From NCBI GenBank assembly GCA_902806575.1, contig CADCXD010000005.1, positions 3,100,001 to 3,164,000 on the forward strand: a stretch of 64,000 nucleotides of DNA. The letters run 5' to 3'. Positions 45,591 to 58,584 of the stretch are shown here, in pieces. How positions within the stretch are numbered: the stretch's first letter is position 1; the number at the start of each line of letters is the position of its first letter. The notes beneath the pieces were generated by a model. The model was not told the origin of the DNA and made no database searches. It saw nothing but the letters and a program-made list of their open reading frames with translations. The position numbers and the translations under genes were made by a program. Origin of the DNA: Jackrogersella multiformis. Lineage: Eukaryota > Ascomycota > Sordariomycetes > Xylariales > Hypoxylaceae.

Positions 45591-45867
45591 TATCATACGG
45601 ATAAGCTCCATGAAGCAGAGTATGATTAATATATGCATGTAAGTTAATAAATACGAGATATGTTAAAACTTATAAAATAAAGTTATTAAATAAAGTTAAT
45701 TAAAAAACTTAATTAATATATATAAAATTAAATTAATAAAATTAAAAAAGCGTTAACGACGTTTAAAAAATATTTTAATTATATATATATAAATTATTAT
45801 ATTTTATTTTAAAAAAAAAACTTTAAAATTATAAAAAATTATTATTTAAAATTAAATTATAATTTTA
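45591..45867 (-). repeat. Left (3') LTR of copy B
   Basis: Reverse-complement match to the copy A LTRs, with the unmutated-looking CTCCATGAAGCAGAG end at its left border and the TGGAAC-type end (mutated to CTATAATTTTA) at its right. Confidence 0.7.
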
Positions 45868-48800
45868 AATATTATTATTTTTATTATAAATAATTTTATT
45901 TTATTTTAAAAATAATTTATTTTTAAAAAAACACGTGTTTTTTTAAAAAAAGTTAATTTTTTTAAAATTTAATTTTTATTTTAATTATTTATAAATAATT
46001 AATTTACTTAAAGAAATTTTTTATTAATTTTATTATTACGTACGTTATTATAATTATAAAAAGAATTTTATATTTTAACTTTATTATTTATTAATTTATA
46101 AAACTTTAAATTATTTTTTTTATAAAATTTTAAAATAAAAAATAAGCTTAAAAAATTACCGTTTATAAAAACTTATTAAAATTAAATAATATTTTAATAT
46201 ATAATTTTTTTTTAAAATATTTAAAATAAAAAATATATCGTTTTAAAACCTTTCTTTTATTTTTAAATTATTTTAATTTAATAACGATAATATTATAATT
46301 TTTTATAATTATATAAAATATATATAATATTAATAATATTAAAGTTAATTTTAATAACTTTTTTATATAATTTATTAAACTTTATTAAAAAATACACGAT
46401 AATTATTATATTATTTAAATATTTATTATTATCGATATAAATAATTAAATTATTAATAAAGATTAAATTTAAATTTAATATAATATAATTTAAATAATTT
46501 ATAATACGATAATTTAATTTAATTAAATCGATATAATATTAATAAATAAATAAATAATTTACTTTAAATAATAAATTTAATAAATTAATTTAAACTTTTT
46601 ATAATAAGTTTAAAATATAATTATTTAATATATATAAAATAATTAAGCTCGATAAAAAATTATTAATAAGTTTGAAAAAATAATTAATTATTATTAATAA
46701 GTTTTTTAAATTTTTTATTAAAATATTAAAAAATAATAAATTAAGTTTATATTAAAAAATTTGAAATTAAAAGTTTTTTATAAGAAAATATATAGATTTT
46801 ATATATATTAACGTAAAAACTTATCGTTAATTTAATAATTTAAAAGCTTATATTTAAGCCGTTTTTAATAAATAAATTAATATTAATTTCGTTTTAAAAA
46901 ACATTAAAAAACATATTATATTAAAAATATTAATTAAATTAAATCCTTTTAATTAAAAAGACTTAATATATTTTAAAATATTATTTATTAAATATTTTAA
47001 TTTAAAAGCTTAAATATAATTTAATTTTATTAAAGTTAACCTTTTTATAGTTAAAAATAATAAAAGAAAAATTCCTTTTAAAAAAGTTATCGAAACATTT
47101 AATAATAATTTAAATTATTTAAAGATTTTTTTAAAAGATTATCCCGAGGTAATTTTACGCCTTTAAATAATAATAATCGATTATTTAAAGTTTTAAAATA
47201 ATTAATTTATCCCTTTTATATTATAATTATCGTTAATTTAATATAACTTAATAAACTTACCGTTTATAATAATAAAAATCTTTTAAAATTTTAAACTTAA
47301 TAAATAAAAATTAAAATATACTTAAAAACGTATACGGAAAGGATTTTTAAAAAATTTCACCGTATTAATTAAATTAAATTATTATTATTTTAAAAAATAT
47401 AATTATAATATTAATAACGTAAAAGTTAAATTACGCGGTTAAAAGTTTTTAATATTTAAATAATATACGTTATTATTTTTTAAAAACTTTTTATAAACTT
47501 TTTAAAAAAATACCGTAATTTAAAAAAAAAATAAACTTAAATATTAAAGGAATATTATTTAATATTTTATTAAATTATTAAATCTTAATAAAGTAATTTA
47601 ATAATTTAAAACGACGTTTTAAAATTATATCGTTAAAACTTTTTTAACGAAATTATTAAATTAATTTATTTTAAATAAAAAAGATTTTTAAATATAATAA
47701 AAAAATTCTTTACCGTTATTTAAAAAGTAAATTAAATATATAAAAATATATTAATTAACTTTAATATTTCGAGAAAAAAAAAGCTTATTTTAATTTAAAA
47801 GCCTTTAAAGTCGGGTTAAATTAATTAGGAAAAAGAAAATTACTTTAATTTAAGTTAAAATTAAATTAAAAAAATAAAACGTAATTTAATAATAAAAATA
47901 CTCTAAAAGAAATTAATTAAATAAATATAAATTAATAAAAAAAGATAAAAAATATTATTAACGTTATAAACGTAATAATTATTAAACGTTTTTTATTTTA
48001 TTAAAAAAGATATTAATAATAAAGCTTTTTTATAAAATAACCTCGAAATAATAATACTTAATTTATACTTTTATTATAAAAAAATATAAAAAAATATAAC
48101 TTTATAAAAATTAAAAACTTCGATTTAAATTTTTAAATAACTTTAACGTTATATTTTATTAAATTTTATAATTAAATTAAAGTAAAATACGTTAAGCCGT
48201 AATAATTAAAAGGTTAATTAAAAATAAAACGAAAGTTATAAAAAAACTTTACTTAAAATTAACTTTAAAATATAAATTTATTATTAATATAATATTAATA
48301 TATAATAAAAAAATATTAAATATAAATATTATTAAACTTAAAAAGCTTAATTTTAATAATATCTTTTTTTAAAGTAAAAAAATAAAAGTTATTAATTATT
48401 AAAAAATAATATATATAACTCGTATTAACTTTTAATTTAATTTAAATCCTTTTTATTTCTCGTTATTAAAAAGATTATTCCTTTAAAATTAACTTTAAAT
48501 TAAACATTTTAAATAATAAATAGAAATTTATAAAATTATAAAATTATAAAAAAAGATTTAAATTTTAAGAAAATTAAATTTAATTCCTTTTATTATTAAA
48601 AATATTATATTAATTTAACCTTAAATAACTTAAAGAAGTAAATTAATATAACGATAATAAAAATATTAAAATAAATTAAACGTTAAAAAACGTTTTTAAG
48701 GAATTTTATAAATTTATATATATTATAATAAAAAAAGTAAAATAATATTTCTTAAATTATTAATTATAAAATTACGTTATTAATTTTTAAGAAAAAAAAA

Positions 48801-51254
48801 CGCTTCTTAAAGGATTTTTTTACGTTATAAAAAAAAACTTAATACGTTAAAATTATAATTAAACGAAATATTTAATAATAAACGTATTTAAAAATTAATT
48901 TTATTTTATATAATACTTATAATATTTATAAATAAATTAAATTTTTAAAAAAGAAATTAATTTATAATAAATTATAAAAGCTTAAATAATAATATTATTG
49001 TTATTTAATACTTTATACCTTTAATATTTAAATTATAAGTTTACTTTAAAACCGTAAAATAATTTATTAAAATTAAAAAAAACCGAATAAAAATAACCTT
49101 TCGATATAAATATAATTTCTTTAAATATTTAATTATGTTTTTTAAATTAATTAATGCTTTTATAACTTTTTAATTTATAATAAATAATATCTTTTAAAAC
49201 TTTATCGATTTAAATCTTTTAATATATTTAAATAATTCTTTTAATTATATAAACATTATAAAAAAATATAATAAAATTATTAAAAAAGTTTTAAAAAAAC
49301 TTATAAAGTATTATTTTATAATTAACCCGTAAAAATACTTTTAAAAGATTTAAAAAATAAATCTCTTTAATTATATTATTAATTATAATAAACTTTTTCG
49401 AAAAATAATATTAATATTTTAAAAAAGTTAAATATTAAATTAAAGTTTTAAATTAACGTTAAGTTTAATAAATATAAAAACTTTCATTATATTAATTTAT
49501 TATTAATTATTAATTAATTAAATAAAATAATAAAGTTAATATTCTCTTAAAATTATCGTAATATTAATTTATAAAATCGGTTTTATAAAATAAACTTTTT
49601 TTATATTTTTAAGGAACTTTATTCGTTTTTTTAATAATTATTCTCCTTATATTAAAAAGATTTTATAATTTTATTATATTTAATTAAGTTCTCGACTTTA
49701 TTAAACGATTAAAAAAATAGTTATTAATAATTTAAAATACGTTATATAAGTTAAAAATCCTTTTAAAAACATTATTTTATAAAATAACTTTTTATATTAA
49801 AAGAAAAAACTTTAAATATTTACGGAATTTTAAAAAGAAGTTATTTTTATTAAATATAATATTCTCGTCGTTAAATATATAAAAATAAATAAAACCTTAA
49901 AATTAATCACTTAAAACTTTTAATAGTTAAATATTAAAAATATTATTTAAAATTATATACGAAATTATTTAAAATATTAATAAAATAAAATCTTTTATTA
50001 CGTTTTTTATAAATATTTTTAATTAATGAAATTATATTATAAATTATATTATTAACTTTTTTTTATTAAACGGTTATAACTTTATTTAAGTAATAATAAA
50101 TTTATTTTTTAAAATAAGAAAAAAAAATTTAATAACTTAATTAAAATTTTATTAAATAATATTAAAAATTATACGATGTATTTTTAAATATTATTTTTAA
50201 TAAAAATTTTAAGTTTATATTTTATATTTAAAAGGATCTTTTTAAATTAATAAATATTATATTTTATTTATAAACCGATAAATAAATAAAACGCTTTAAT
50301 TAAATTATAAAAGTTTATTTTAAAGCTTTCGTTAATTATAAAATTTATTTATAATAATATTATTTTTTTATAAATATTTTACGTAATTTCGGAAATAAGT
50401 TATATATATTAAATAATATAAATATATTAAAATATATAAAAACATTTAAAATAAAGTTATTAATAAATAAAAAAAAAATTAATAAACGATAAAAAGATAT
50501 ATTAATTTTTAAAATAAATTAATTTATAATATTAAACGTAAAAAATATTAAAATTAAACGTTTCGTTAAAAAATTAAATAAAAAGCTTTTAAGTTTTTTT
50601 AAAATTTAATAAATAATTCTTTTCATCGTAATAAAATTTACTTTTTTTAAAAAATAAAAAATATATAATTTATTTTATATTTTATTTATTAAATTTTATT
50701 ATATTAATAATTAAAAACTTTTTAATTTTAATTAAGTTTTACGTATAATAATCTCGATAAAATTTAAAAATTATTAAATAAAATAAATAATAAATTTTAT
50801 TAAAAATTACAGTAAAATAAAATATCTTATAAAATAAAAAAATTAATCGGTTAAAAAATATTAAATTTAAAAACTTTATAAATATATATTTAATAAAAAA
50901 TTAAAAGTAATAATTAAATTATTTTATAAGTAATATATCGATAAACTTTACGATTTTATAATTATATAATATATTTAAAAAAATATTAAAAAAATATTTA
51001 ATATTATATAAATAAATTTTTTAAAATAAAATATATTAAAACTTATAAAATAAAGTTATTAAATAAAATTAATTAAAAAAATTAATTAATATATATAAAA
51101 TTAAATTAATAAAATTAAAAAAAATATTAACGACGTTTAAAAAAATATTTAAATTATATATATATAAATTATTATACCTTATTTCGAAAAAAAAAAAAAG
51201 GTAAAAACCTTAAAAATATAAAGAATTATTATTTGAAATTAAACTATAATTTTA
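45591..51254 (-). mobile_element. RIP-degraded LTR retrotransposon, copy B (inverted)
   Basis: A 5.66-kb A+T-rich block matching copy A in reverse complement along its length. Its left edge (TATCATACGGATAAGCTCCA...GAAGCAGAG) is the inverted LTR end. The left LTR spans about 45591-45867. The right copy (about 51025-51254) lacks the LTR-terminal segment, so it is truncated by a deletion. It is about 0.9 kb shorter than copy A. CpA and TpG are almost absent and no open frame survives. Confidence 0.83.
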
Positions 51255-54184
51255 AGCTTTATTGCCCTTATCACATTATTTCTATTACTTAAGAGTTTCT
51301 TTAGGATTTAATATATACCGTTTCAAAGCCAACCCATGTTATCGGTGTCACAATCATCGGTGATATGATCGTTGTAAGTGAACACTGATAATGCATACCT
51401 ACCTAGGAGGTAGCCTAGGTACTGTAAGGAGAGGAAGGAAGATCTTTCCGGCCAGCTAGCAGATCTGGATGATAAACATCTATCCACATCTAGGTAGCTT
51501 GAGCCCTACGATGCTGAGATGACTTGGCAGCAAAGCTACGAAAGTATTAACCTCTAGCCACGACTCCTTTCAAAATACTGTAAAATTTGAATTCCTACAT
51601 ATCGGGTAGGTACTGAAGTATGTAAGCCGGATCCACGGGAAGTCTCCGAGAACATTCCATACCATTTTCTTCGAAGGTTGCATGCACTTGGCGTTCCACC
51701 AATGAGCAACAAACTGTTCTGCATACAACGTAGCAGCTCACCCGTAGTATTATAGGGCTATTTTTGGCTCGTCGGGAAACACGGGAGATCAACGCCTGCA
51801 ACGCCTACGACACTTATGTAGATATCCATTCGCCAACTCTGTCGCTTCGACTGCCTACCTATCTGGACGACGAGAAAGGCGATCAATGTAAACTGCCTGA
51901 TAGCTGGAGAATAGGTACACCTACTTGCATAAGACCAAGTATCTTCTTGTTTTCCTACCCGAGAAGAATGTTTAGCGAATTGTTCCATGCAGACGGGCAT
52001 TCTTGGTTGTGATTATGAAGTGCCACAGGAATCGCGTCGAGCGACACTGGCACTTGTTTAATCCTCCCGTAAATTTGCGGGCATTTCAATTGATCGGTAT
52101 CCCCATTCCTTACTACCTAGGTACCTACATAGCACATAACTACAGTTTACCTATGGACCTATAACAATACCTATGCTACTACGTAGCTTGTATATGCGGT
52201 CAGCCTCATACTGCTATGTCAGGTATGTGAGATAAGAAGACTGCTTGCCTCATCGGATTGACCAATGACCATTTATATAGTCCTGTGGGCAAACACAACG
52301 ACGGAGTAGGCGAAGTTGGTTCGACCTCGATGGGAACGGGAGCGGGAGCGGCTACAGGAGGAGTGTCGAATCCTCTTTCGAAGCTATTAGCGTCTACCTA
52401 GGAGGTAGTTTTACCTAGGTACCTACCTGTAGGTATGTAGAGGTATTAGTTACAAACCGTTTCGATCTACGGTTAGCGATCAGTCCGTAAAACTCGAGTG
52501 TTCGGAAATAGTCGCTAATACCTCTCTAGTGTAGGGATAGGTACAGCAAACTGTTGCTGTCGTTCAGTAGAAGTATCTTGAATATTGGCGCAAATAATAG
52601 GTATCCATGCCACTGTTCAACCTGACTCTGGCGATTGTAAAGATCACCTGGGCACAGAACACCAGTACAACAATACGGTAGGATATAACCCCCATAGGGC
52701 AGGAAGTTGGAACGTATGATACCTACAGGGCAGGTTATCGCAGTAGATCGACCGCATCGACTCACTGTACGGTACCTGGACTGTATCCATATTCCACCCA
52801 AATTCTCTCGTGTAGTGGTTAATCGTCAACAACCTTGACATTCCCCAGGTCTAAAGCCTATTTACTTTGCATAGCTGTACCTATCAAGCTCCTACGTTCT
52901 CCCTTGTCTCTCGTCTGTTACAATATTCTGTTGGAGAAAGTGCCTGTGATCTAACTCCTGAAGTACCTAGGTAGTGTGGTGCAGTGTTAGCCAATTGAGT
53001 ATTGTAAGTCCCGCCTATTGTTAAATGATATATAATGCTTTAACATAAAACAATTGCTGCTGCCTCGTCATCACTCGGGCAGGTTTCCTCTCCGAGTTTA
53101 GGGACAGTTTTACTACTCGAATACATACTGTCGAGCTGGGGGGCGTCGGTGGCTGCGAGACAGGCTGACAGGTTCACCAGTCCCTTCAAATCATTGTCTT
53201 TCCCCTAGTCTTCTCCCCCCTAAGCCACACAGTGCGTAGTTTCTATTTACCAAGTCCGCAAGTTTCTCACCATCGACATAACGGTACTAGCGTTAACTAC
53301 CGTCCACATACACTGTACAGTTCGAACAGTCCGGGTATTTTACTTGATATTACTATTACTCATTTCATACACCAGCGCACACGACCATTCGTCGGAGACG
53401 GCTACCTCTTTGGGACATACTAGCCCGAGTCAGGATAGTAGCATCGGCCACTCACAGTGTGTTTTCATGGTTGCTGTCTTGAACTCTTGCCTCTGTGCCC
53501 TGCTTTAGGCTCTCTTAGGGCCCTCAAGCCGCTCTCATTTCCCTTTTCCCTTCCTTCTAGCCTCTAGCCGGGGAACCCTCCTCGAATTCTTTTTGTCCTA
53601 GCCTAACCCGCTGGTTATCCGATTCCCATCACCCATCATCCCATCCGTCCGTCCCTCCCCATCTTTTTTTCTTTGCCTTGGTACATTCGCCTCCTCTGCT
53701 AGTTTTTTTCCTTTCCTTTTTCGTTGTTGTGTCGTGTGAATTGCTTCGACGACGATCTCTTTTATTTACAACTCCCTCATTACTTTTTGGACTATCGTGA
53801 ACGTAGTCATCTGTTGCACTCTTTAAGCACAGCACAGCACTACTCCGTTGGTGACAAGGAGGTCTCCCAACCCCATCGACGACCCCGGACCTCAAATCCC
53901 CGCGTTTTTCCCAATGAACGTGATTCCTCCGCCTTGATCTCAGCGACGGGCCGATTAAAATACGCTTGCCCAATTGCTTCACTCCAGATTCTCTCCGCAA
54001 ATACTGCCGTGTCCCGGCTCTTGCTCTCCACACGAGCCTTGTAAAGTATACCTGAGCCTGCGGCTGCATTTGGAAATAGTTCAAGAAGACGACGTGTAAC
54101 GAGCGAAGCGGCGCATCGGATTGCGTCCAATATCCAAAATTCGACTTGTTCACTCTCGGTACGCACGAGTATACCGACCTCAAC
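51255..54184. other. Intergenic, promoter side of the Zn2Cys6 gene
   Basis: No supported gene in 2.9 kb. TACCTAGGTA palindromes cluster at about 51405-51420, 52115-52130 and 52395-52435. A pyrimidine-rich leader (about 53500-53720, CCCTTTTCCCTTCCTTCTAG and T runs) precedes the transcription factor, typical of a long fungal 5' UTR. Confidence 0.6.
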
Positions 54185-56409
54185 ATGTCGCAGGCCGTGA
54201 AGAGGGCTTGCGATGCTTGCCATCGACGAAAAGTTAAGTGCGACGGCATCAACCCGTGCCGCAACTGTGCCTCGGCCCAGTTGACCTGCACATACAATGC
54301 GATTCCGCAGAAGAAGGGCCCCAAGGGTTCGAGAGCAAAGGTCATCAGCGAGCTACGCGAAACGCAACGACAGACAAGCCTCTCAGCAAAGGTCCAAAGC
54401 CGATTGAATGGACTCAACAGTCCTCCGTGTAGTCCTACGTTATCACCAACTCCTGGCCTACTAGCCAGCGAGATGGCGAAGGATTGCATCGAGTTTTTCT
54501 TCGCTAATATGTACCCGATCATGCCGATTCTCCATCGACAGCGACTCGAACAGCAGTCGATGTATTTAGATCAGAGTCTGGACACGTATTGTCTGATTAC
54601 TTCGCTGTGTGCGTGGATGATGTTTCAACCCGGAATGAACGTACCTGGAGCCGACCCCCTCCTGGAACATTTACCTGGAGCCAACATTGCTTCGGGAATG
54701 GTACTAATCGAAGAAACGATTCGGGTTCGAAAAGGATACGAATATCAGGAGTCGCCAACTCTGAACAGCCTGTGCACTAGCTATTTCCTGTTCTGTTCTC
54801 ACTACGCCCTGGACATGCACGACAAGGCCTGGTTATATCTCCGAGAGGCGACGACGTTGGCCCATATTATTGGGATGAACAAGGAGGAGACGTATCTACA
54901 GTATGACAATGTCGAGGCTTCGCGACGGCGACGCTTGTATTGGCTTTTATTTGTAACAGAAAGGTAACTTGCCCCTTAAATTATCAACGTGTCGTGTTTA
55001 GTTGCTAAAATTTGAACTTCCAAAGGGCATACGCTCTACAGCGTGGACGACCATTGACGCTTCAGGCGTCTATTAATCTCCCGACGATGACAGATGACCC
55101 GTCGGATCCTCTAGCACCTCAGCTGAATGGCTACATTCTATTGGTAAATCTCTTCAGGCCGTTCGACGATGTGTTCATCACTCTGTGGAACAAGACTCGT
55201 GCCGAGTCCTCATCTGCATATCTTAGCGCCCTGCAGAAGCAGTTTTCAGACATGATTCCTCCGTACATGAACGTGCAGGACTCTGACCAACGAGCGAACC
55301 AGCAATGGCTCAAGACGATTACCTGGCATCTCAGCTTACAAAACGGATGTGTTCCTCAGGGCAGCCAGGACCAGATGCAGATACAGTATCCCATCGATAT
55401 GTCACGGGATTTGATGTCGATGACATCCCAGTTCTCGACTCACAGTACCGAACTGATTGGGCTGCCCATCGTTGCGAAGTTGTTGGATATCTCATCTGCT
55501 CTCATTGATGTCTTGTCCATAATGCCTTCATCTGGTGATCCTTTCAGCATGGGCCCTCGGGAGCAGCTCAACTCACTTCTACAGCTTCTCTCGGTCCTTC
55601 GAAACGGAGATCACCACTTTCTTCCGCTTCTCCTGAACAAGGTTCACGACGTCTTGCCGCGCCTGGCTAATCCTATACTTCAGCGCGCGCCGGAAAATGC
55701 TGTTATGCAAAATATCGACATTTTCGACGGATTCGGCAACGCCGGTATGGCTCAACCCCCGCTGATGACTGACTTCAAGACCGAGCCGTACACCCCGGCC
55801 AGCATGCAGCACATACAAGATATCGGAACGGACTCGGGTCACTCGACTAGTGGCGACGATATGAAATCACCCTTCCCTATGGTCAGCTCGCCGGCGATCA
55901 TGTCTCCTGGTGGGGATTACCACGGAACCGATTTTAACTCGATCCCGGATATAATGAGCCCAATGGGACAATCATCACAACATACGCTTAGCCAGCAGGC
56001 TTCTTTGAATCCGCAGCAGCCACATCACCAACATCAGCACCAACACCACAACCTCGCGTCACACAGCATGAGCCAGAGTCACAATGTAGGCAACCCAATG
56101 CAGACGGATATACACGCGAACCTCGGCCACACCCTTAACCAACCGACGAACATCGCAACTATGGGCCAGCCGCAGAACATGGCACAAAATCCACAGTTCG
56201 GCATGATGAACAATATGTTGCACCGGCAACCTCCACAGAGACAGAACAGTTTCATCATACATCAGCAGCATCAACAGCAGCCATCTCAGATACCCAGGAC
56301 TGTCGGCGACTTCCACGCACTTCAGCGAGCAAATTCCGAGAATGTTTCGATGAACACCCTTGGCCTCGGTCACATGAACGCCGAGGTAGACTTCAGTGGA
56401 CTAAGGTAG
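54185..56409 (+). CDS. Zn2Cys6 fungal-specific transcription factor
   Basis: Two exons: 54185-54963 and 55026-56409, with a 62-bp intron (donor GTAACT, acceptor CCAAAG). The product is 720 residues. The Gal4-type binuclear zinc cluster is at the N-terminus: C9, C12, C19, C25, C28 and C35 in CDACHRRKVKCDGINPCRNC and on. A basic linker KKGPKGSRAKVISELRETQR follows. Residues about 95-300 are the fungal transcription factor middle homology region (CIEFFFANMYPIMPILHRQR, then RRRRLYWLLFVTERAYALQR across the intron). The last about 200 residues are Gln/His/Asn/Met-rich, a probable activation domain. The linker and cluster resemble sugar-responsive regulators of the BglR/COL-26 type as I recall them, but I could not check this, so no symbol is given. 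It acts in the nucleus; targets are unknown. Confidence 0.93.
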
Positions 56410-58197
56410 CAACGTTAGAACGGCACCCAAACGAGGGCCCGCCTCAGGATTAAACTTGCGATCTTACTCAATTACGCATAACTCTACGCCTGATCTATTA
56501 TATATCATTGACATTTACTGGCGGGAATTCTTGGCATATCTATATTATAACATTGGTGCACTTACAAACGAAGCATTGCATCTGCGAGGAACAAAAAAAT
56601 ATAGATACCCACCTAGTCCAGGCTGAGCAACCAAATATTGGGAACTTCGAATTGGAAATACGGGAGGCCTTCCGGCCGGGATATCAACTGGATGTTCGAA
56701 ATTTTGGGTTTCTTCGTTTCATTCCTTATACGGGGAGTTTATCGAGGCGTCCGGGATAAATCGGTGTTGCGGAGAAAGAAACACCAGGTGTACTACATTT
56801 TACATTACATGCGGGTAATTTTTACTACCAGTCTCCGGATGAGGAGGCTGTTTACTCTTTTACGAGAGGAGGACGAACGCAAGTGATCACGACGAGGGAC
56901 GACACGGTCTAGATATAGGATCGGCAGTAATCCGGCTACGGCTTTGGTGTAGGCAGCGAAAAACTCTGAGAGCGAAGGTGGTTGGGGTGATGGGGATGAG
57001 GATGAGGATGAGGATATGAATGGAAAGGAAAGGAAAGGTGTACAGGTATCGCCATATTAGGTAGTTATAGTAGGTACAGAATCAAGTAAAATTATATAAA
57101 CGAACCGGACTTGTGGTGATTACTACCTACCTAGGGTATGGTAGCTGGGTATCTATTTACCTAGGTGCCTGGGTAGTTATATCTAGTTGGACTTGGGGTG
57201 TTAGGTATCGCATAGTGATTGCTAACGTCCATTATAACTGTTACGAAGTTATTTACCCAGGTGCCTAAGGTAACAGGGTTGTCTGAGTGAGGATTTCAGG
57301 GCTTAACTTGAAGATATACGAAAAGCTTATAGTATACTATACAGCAATTGATACGGTTAAACCTCTCTCTATCTAGTGGTAGGTAGGTTAGACACATCCA
57401 CATAGTATATAGTATTCAACACTACAGGTGTTCATGCCCCAACCGAACCCCTTTCCGTGAACCCTACCTAGGGTAATAAACTACTACAAACTTATAACAG
57501 CACCTTCAAATTCTAGAAAACTACCTAAACTATGTTTCTACAATGCTAGCCTAATATTCAACTTGAGTCCGGGCTATGAACCGTGGTAAAACCAATGCAC
57601 ATATTTAGATCCATGGATAATGGATCTCGAATTTTATGGGTTCTAGGTTCCCAAACAGTGAAAATAGCGGTAGATATGTACAGTATGTTTAGTGGTCCGT
57701 TAGGTATCTACTACCTATTAATAGTAGTGCACGGGAATGGGGGACGGGGCAACGATGGATATAGTGGATATGGATATGCCCCATATTTCATTCTAGACGC
57801 GTTAGCGAGTGGAAGGAACCCTTGACGCGTCAACCTTCCTCCCTTGCTCGATCTCTAAGATTCCTAACATACGGTTTAGCACTTACCTACTTTGTTCACA
57901 TCACCTGCAGGTAGGAAGGAATTGTCACTCACCCCACGCATATGCGCCGGACCATCGAATGCAACTTCCAGGTAGCCAGGTAAAACATGTCTACGAATTA
58001 AGTGGACTCACCATTTGGGGCCACGGCAACCTCAGCCGTGGCCTTCAGCTCTACCGAATCTTCCCTGCGCCTACGACAATGATACCAATATAGGCGTCCA
58101 ATCAGCTCTTCCGCATCCTTATCTATTTCCTGACTAATCATCTCCTATAAATGCACACCAACCGCAGCAATGGATTTCTGCACATCCTCCGTCTCTG
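56410..58197. other. Intergenic
   Basis: 3' UTR of the transcription factor, then no supported gene. It contains a GATGAG-type repeat near 56992-57017 and TACCTAGGTA-type palindromes near 57128, 57160 and 57463. Confidence 0.55.
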
Positions 58198-58437
58198 ATG
58201 CAGGGCTGTGACTTTCTGCCTAAGGAAAAGGCAAAGGCAAAGCGACGAAAAGTGCAAAACCCCAGTAAAGTAGTCATCAGCTTCCTTAGTGATGATGAGG
58301 ATGACCCTGTCACGACGGCTGCATCTGTGAATAACCCTACCACCACTACTACTAAGAGGAAGCCTCGCCCTGTTGGAAAATCGCGACGAGCGCCTGTTGA
58401 TGGTCCGATCCAGCTGCCGGAGTATCTGCCCACCTAA
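58198..58437 (+). CDS. Possible exon or gene fragment, basic/acidic low-complexity protein
   Basis: A 79-codon frame from ATG 58198 reads KEKAKAKRRKVQ, then FLSDDEDD and a Thr run followed by KRKPRPVGKSRRAP. It looks like part of a nuclear protein (clustered basic residues next to an acidic Ser/Asp block). A splice acceptor (GATGCAG) overlaps its start, so it may be an internal or last exon. It ends 65 bp before copy C, so the gene may have been cut by the insertion. Confidence 0.3.
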   Translation: MQGCDFLPKEKAKAKRRKVQNPSKVVISFLSDDEDDPVTTAASVNNPTTTTTKRKPRPVGKSRRAPVDGPIQLPEYLPT

Positions 58438-58501
58438 GGTATTCGCGCCACACAAACAGCTGAACAGGCTTTTAAATAACAATCAACTACAGCTCCAATA
58501 T

Positions 58502-58584
58502 TATCATATGGATAGGCTCCACGAAGCAGAGTATGATTAATATATATATATAAGTTAATAAATACGAAATATGTTAAAACTTAT
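58502..58584 (-). repeat. Solo LTR-edge fragment (83 bp) abutting copy C
   Basis: An LTR terminal segment (TATCATATGG...AAAACTTAT) with the GGCTCCACGAAGCAGAG end is directly followed at 58585 by a second, more mutated copy of the same end (TATTATACGGATAAGCTTTACG). Confidence 0.75.

Noticed and set aside
53629..54522. Minus-strand ORF of 297 codons opposite the transcription factor start
   Set aside because: It overlaps the zinc-cluster exon and 5' leader antisense, has no domain and is explained by the coding strand.
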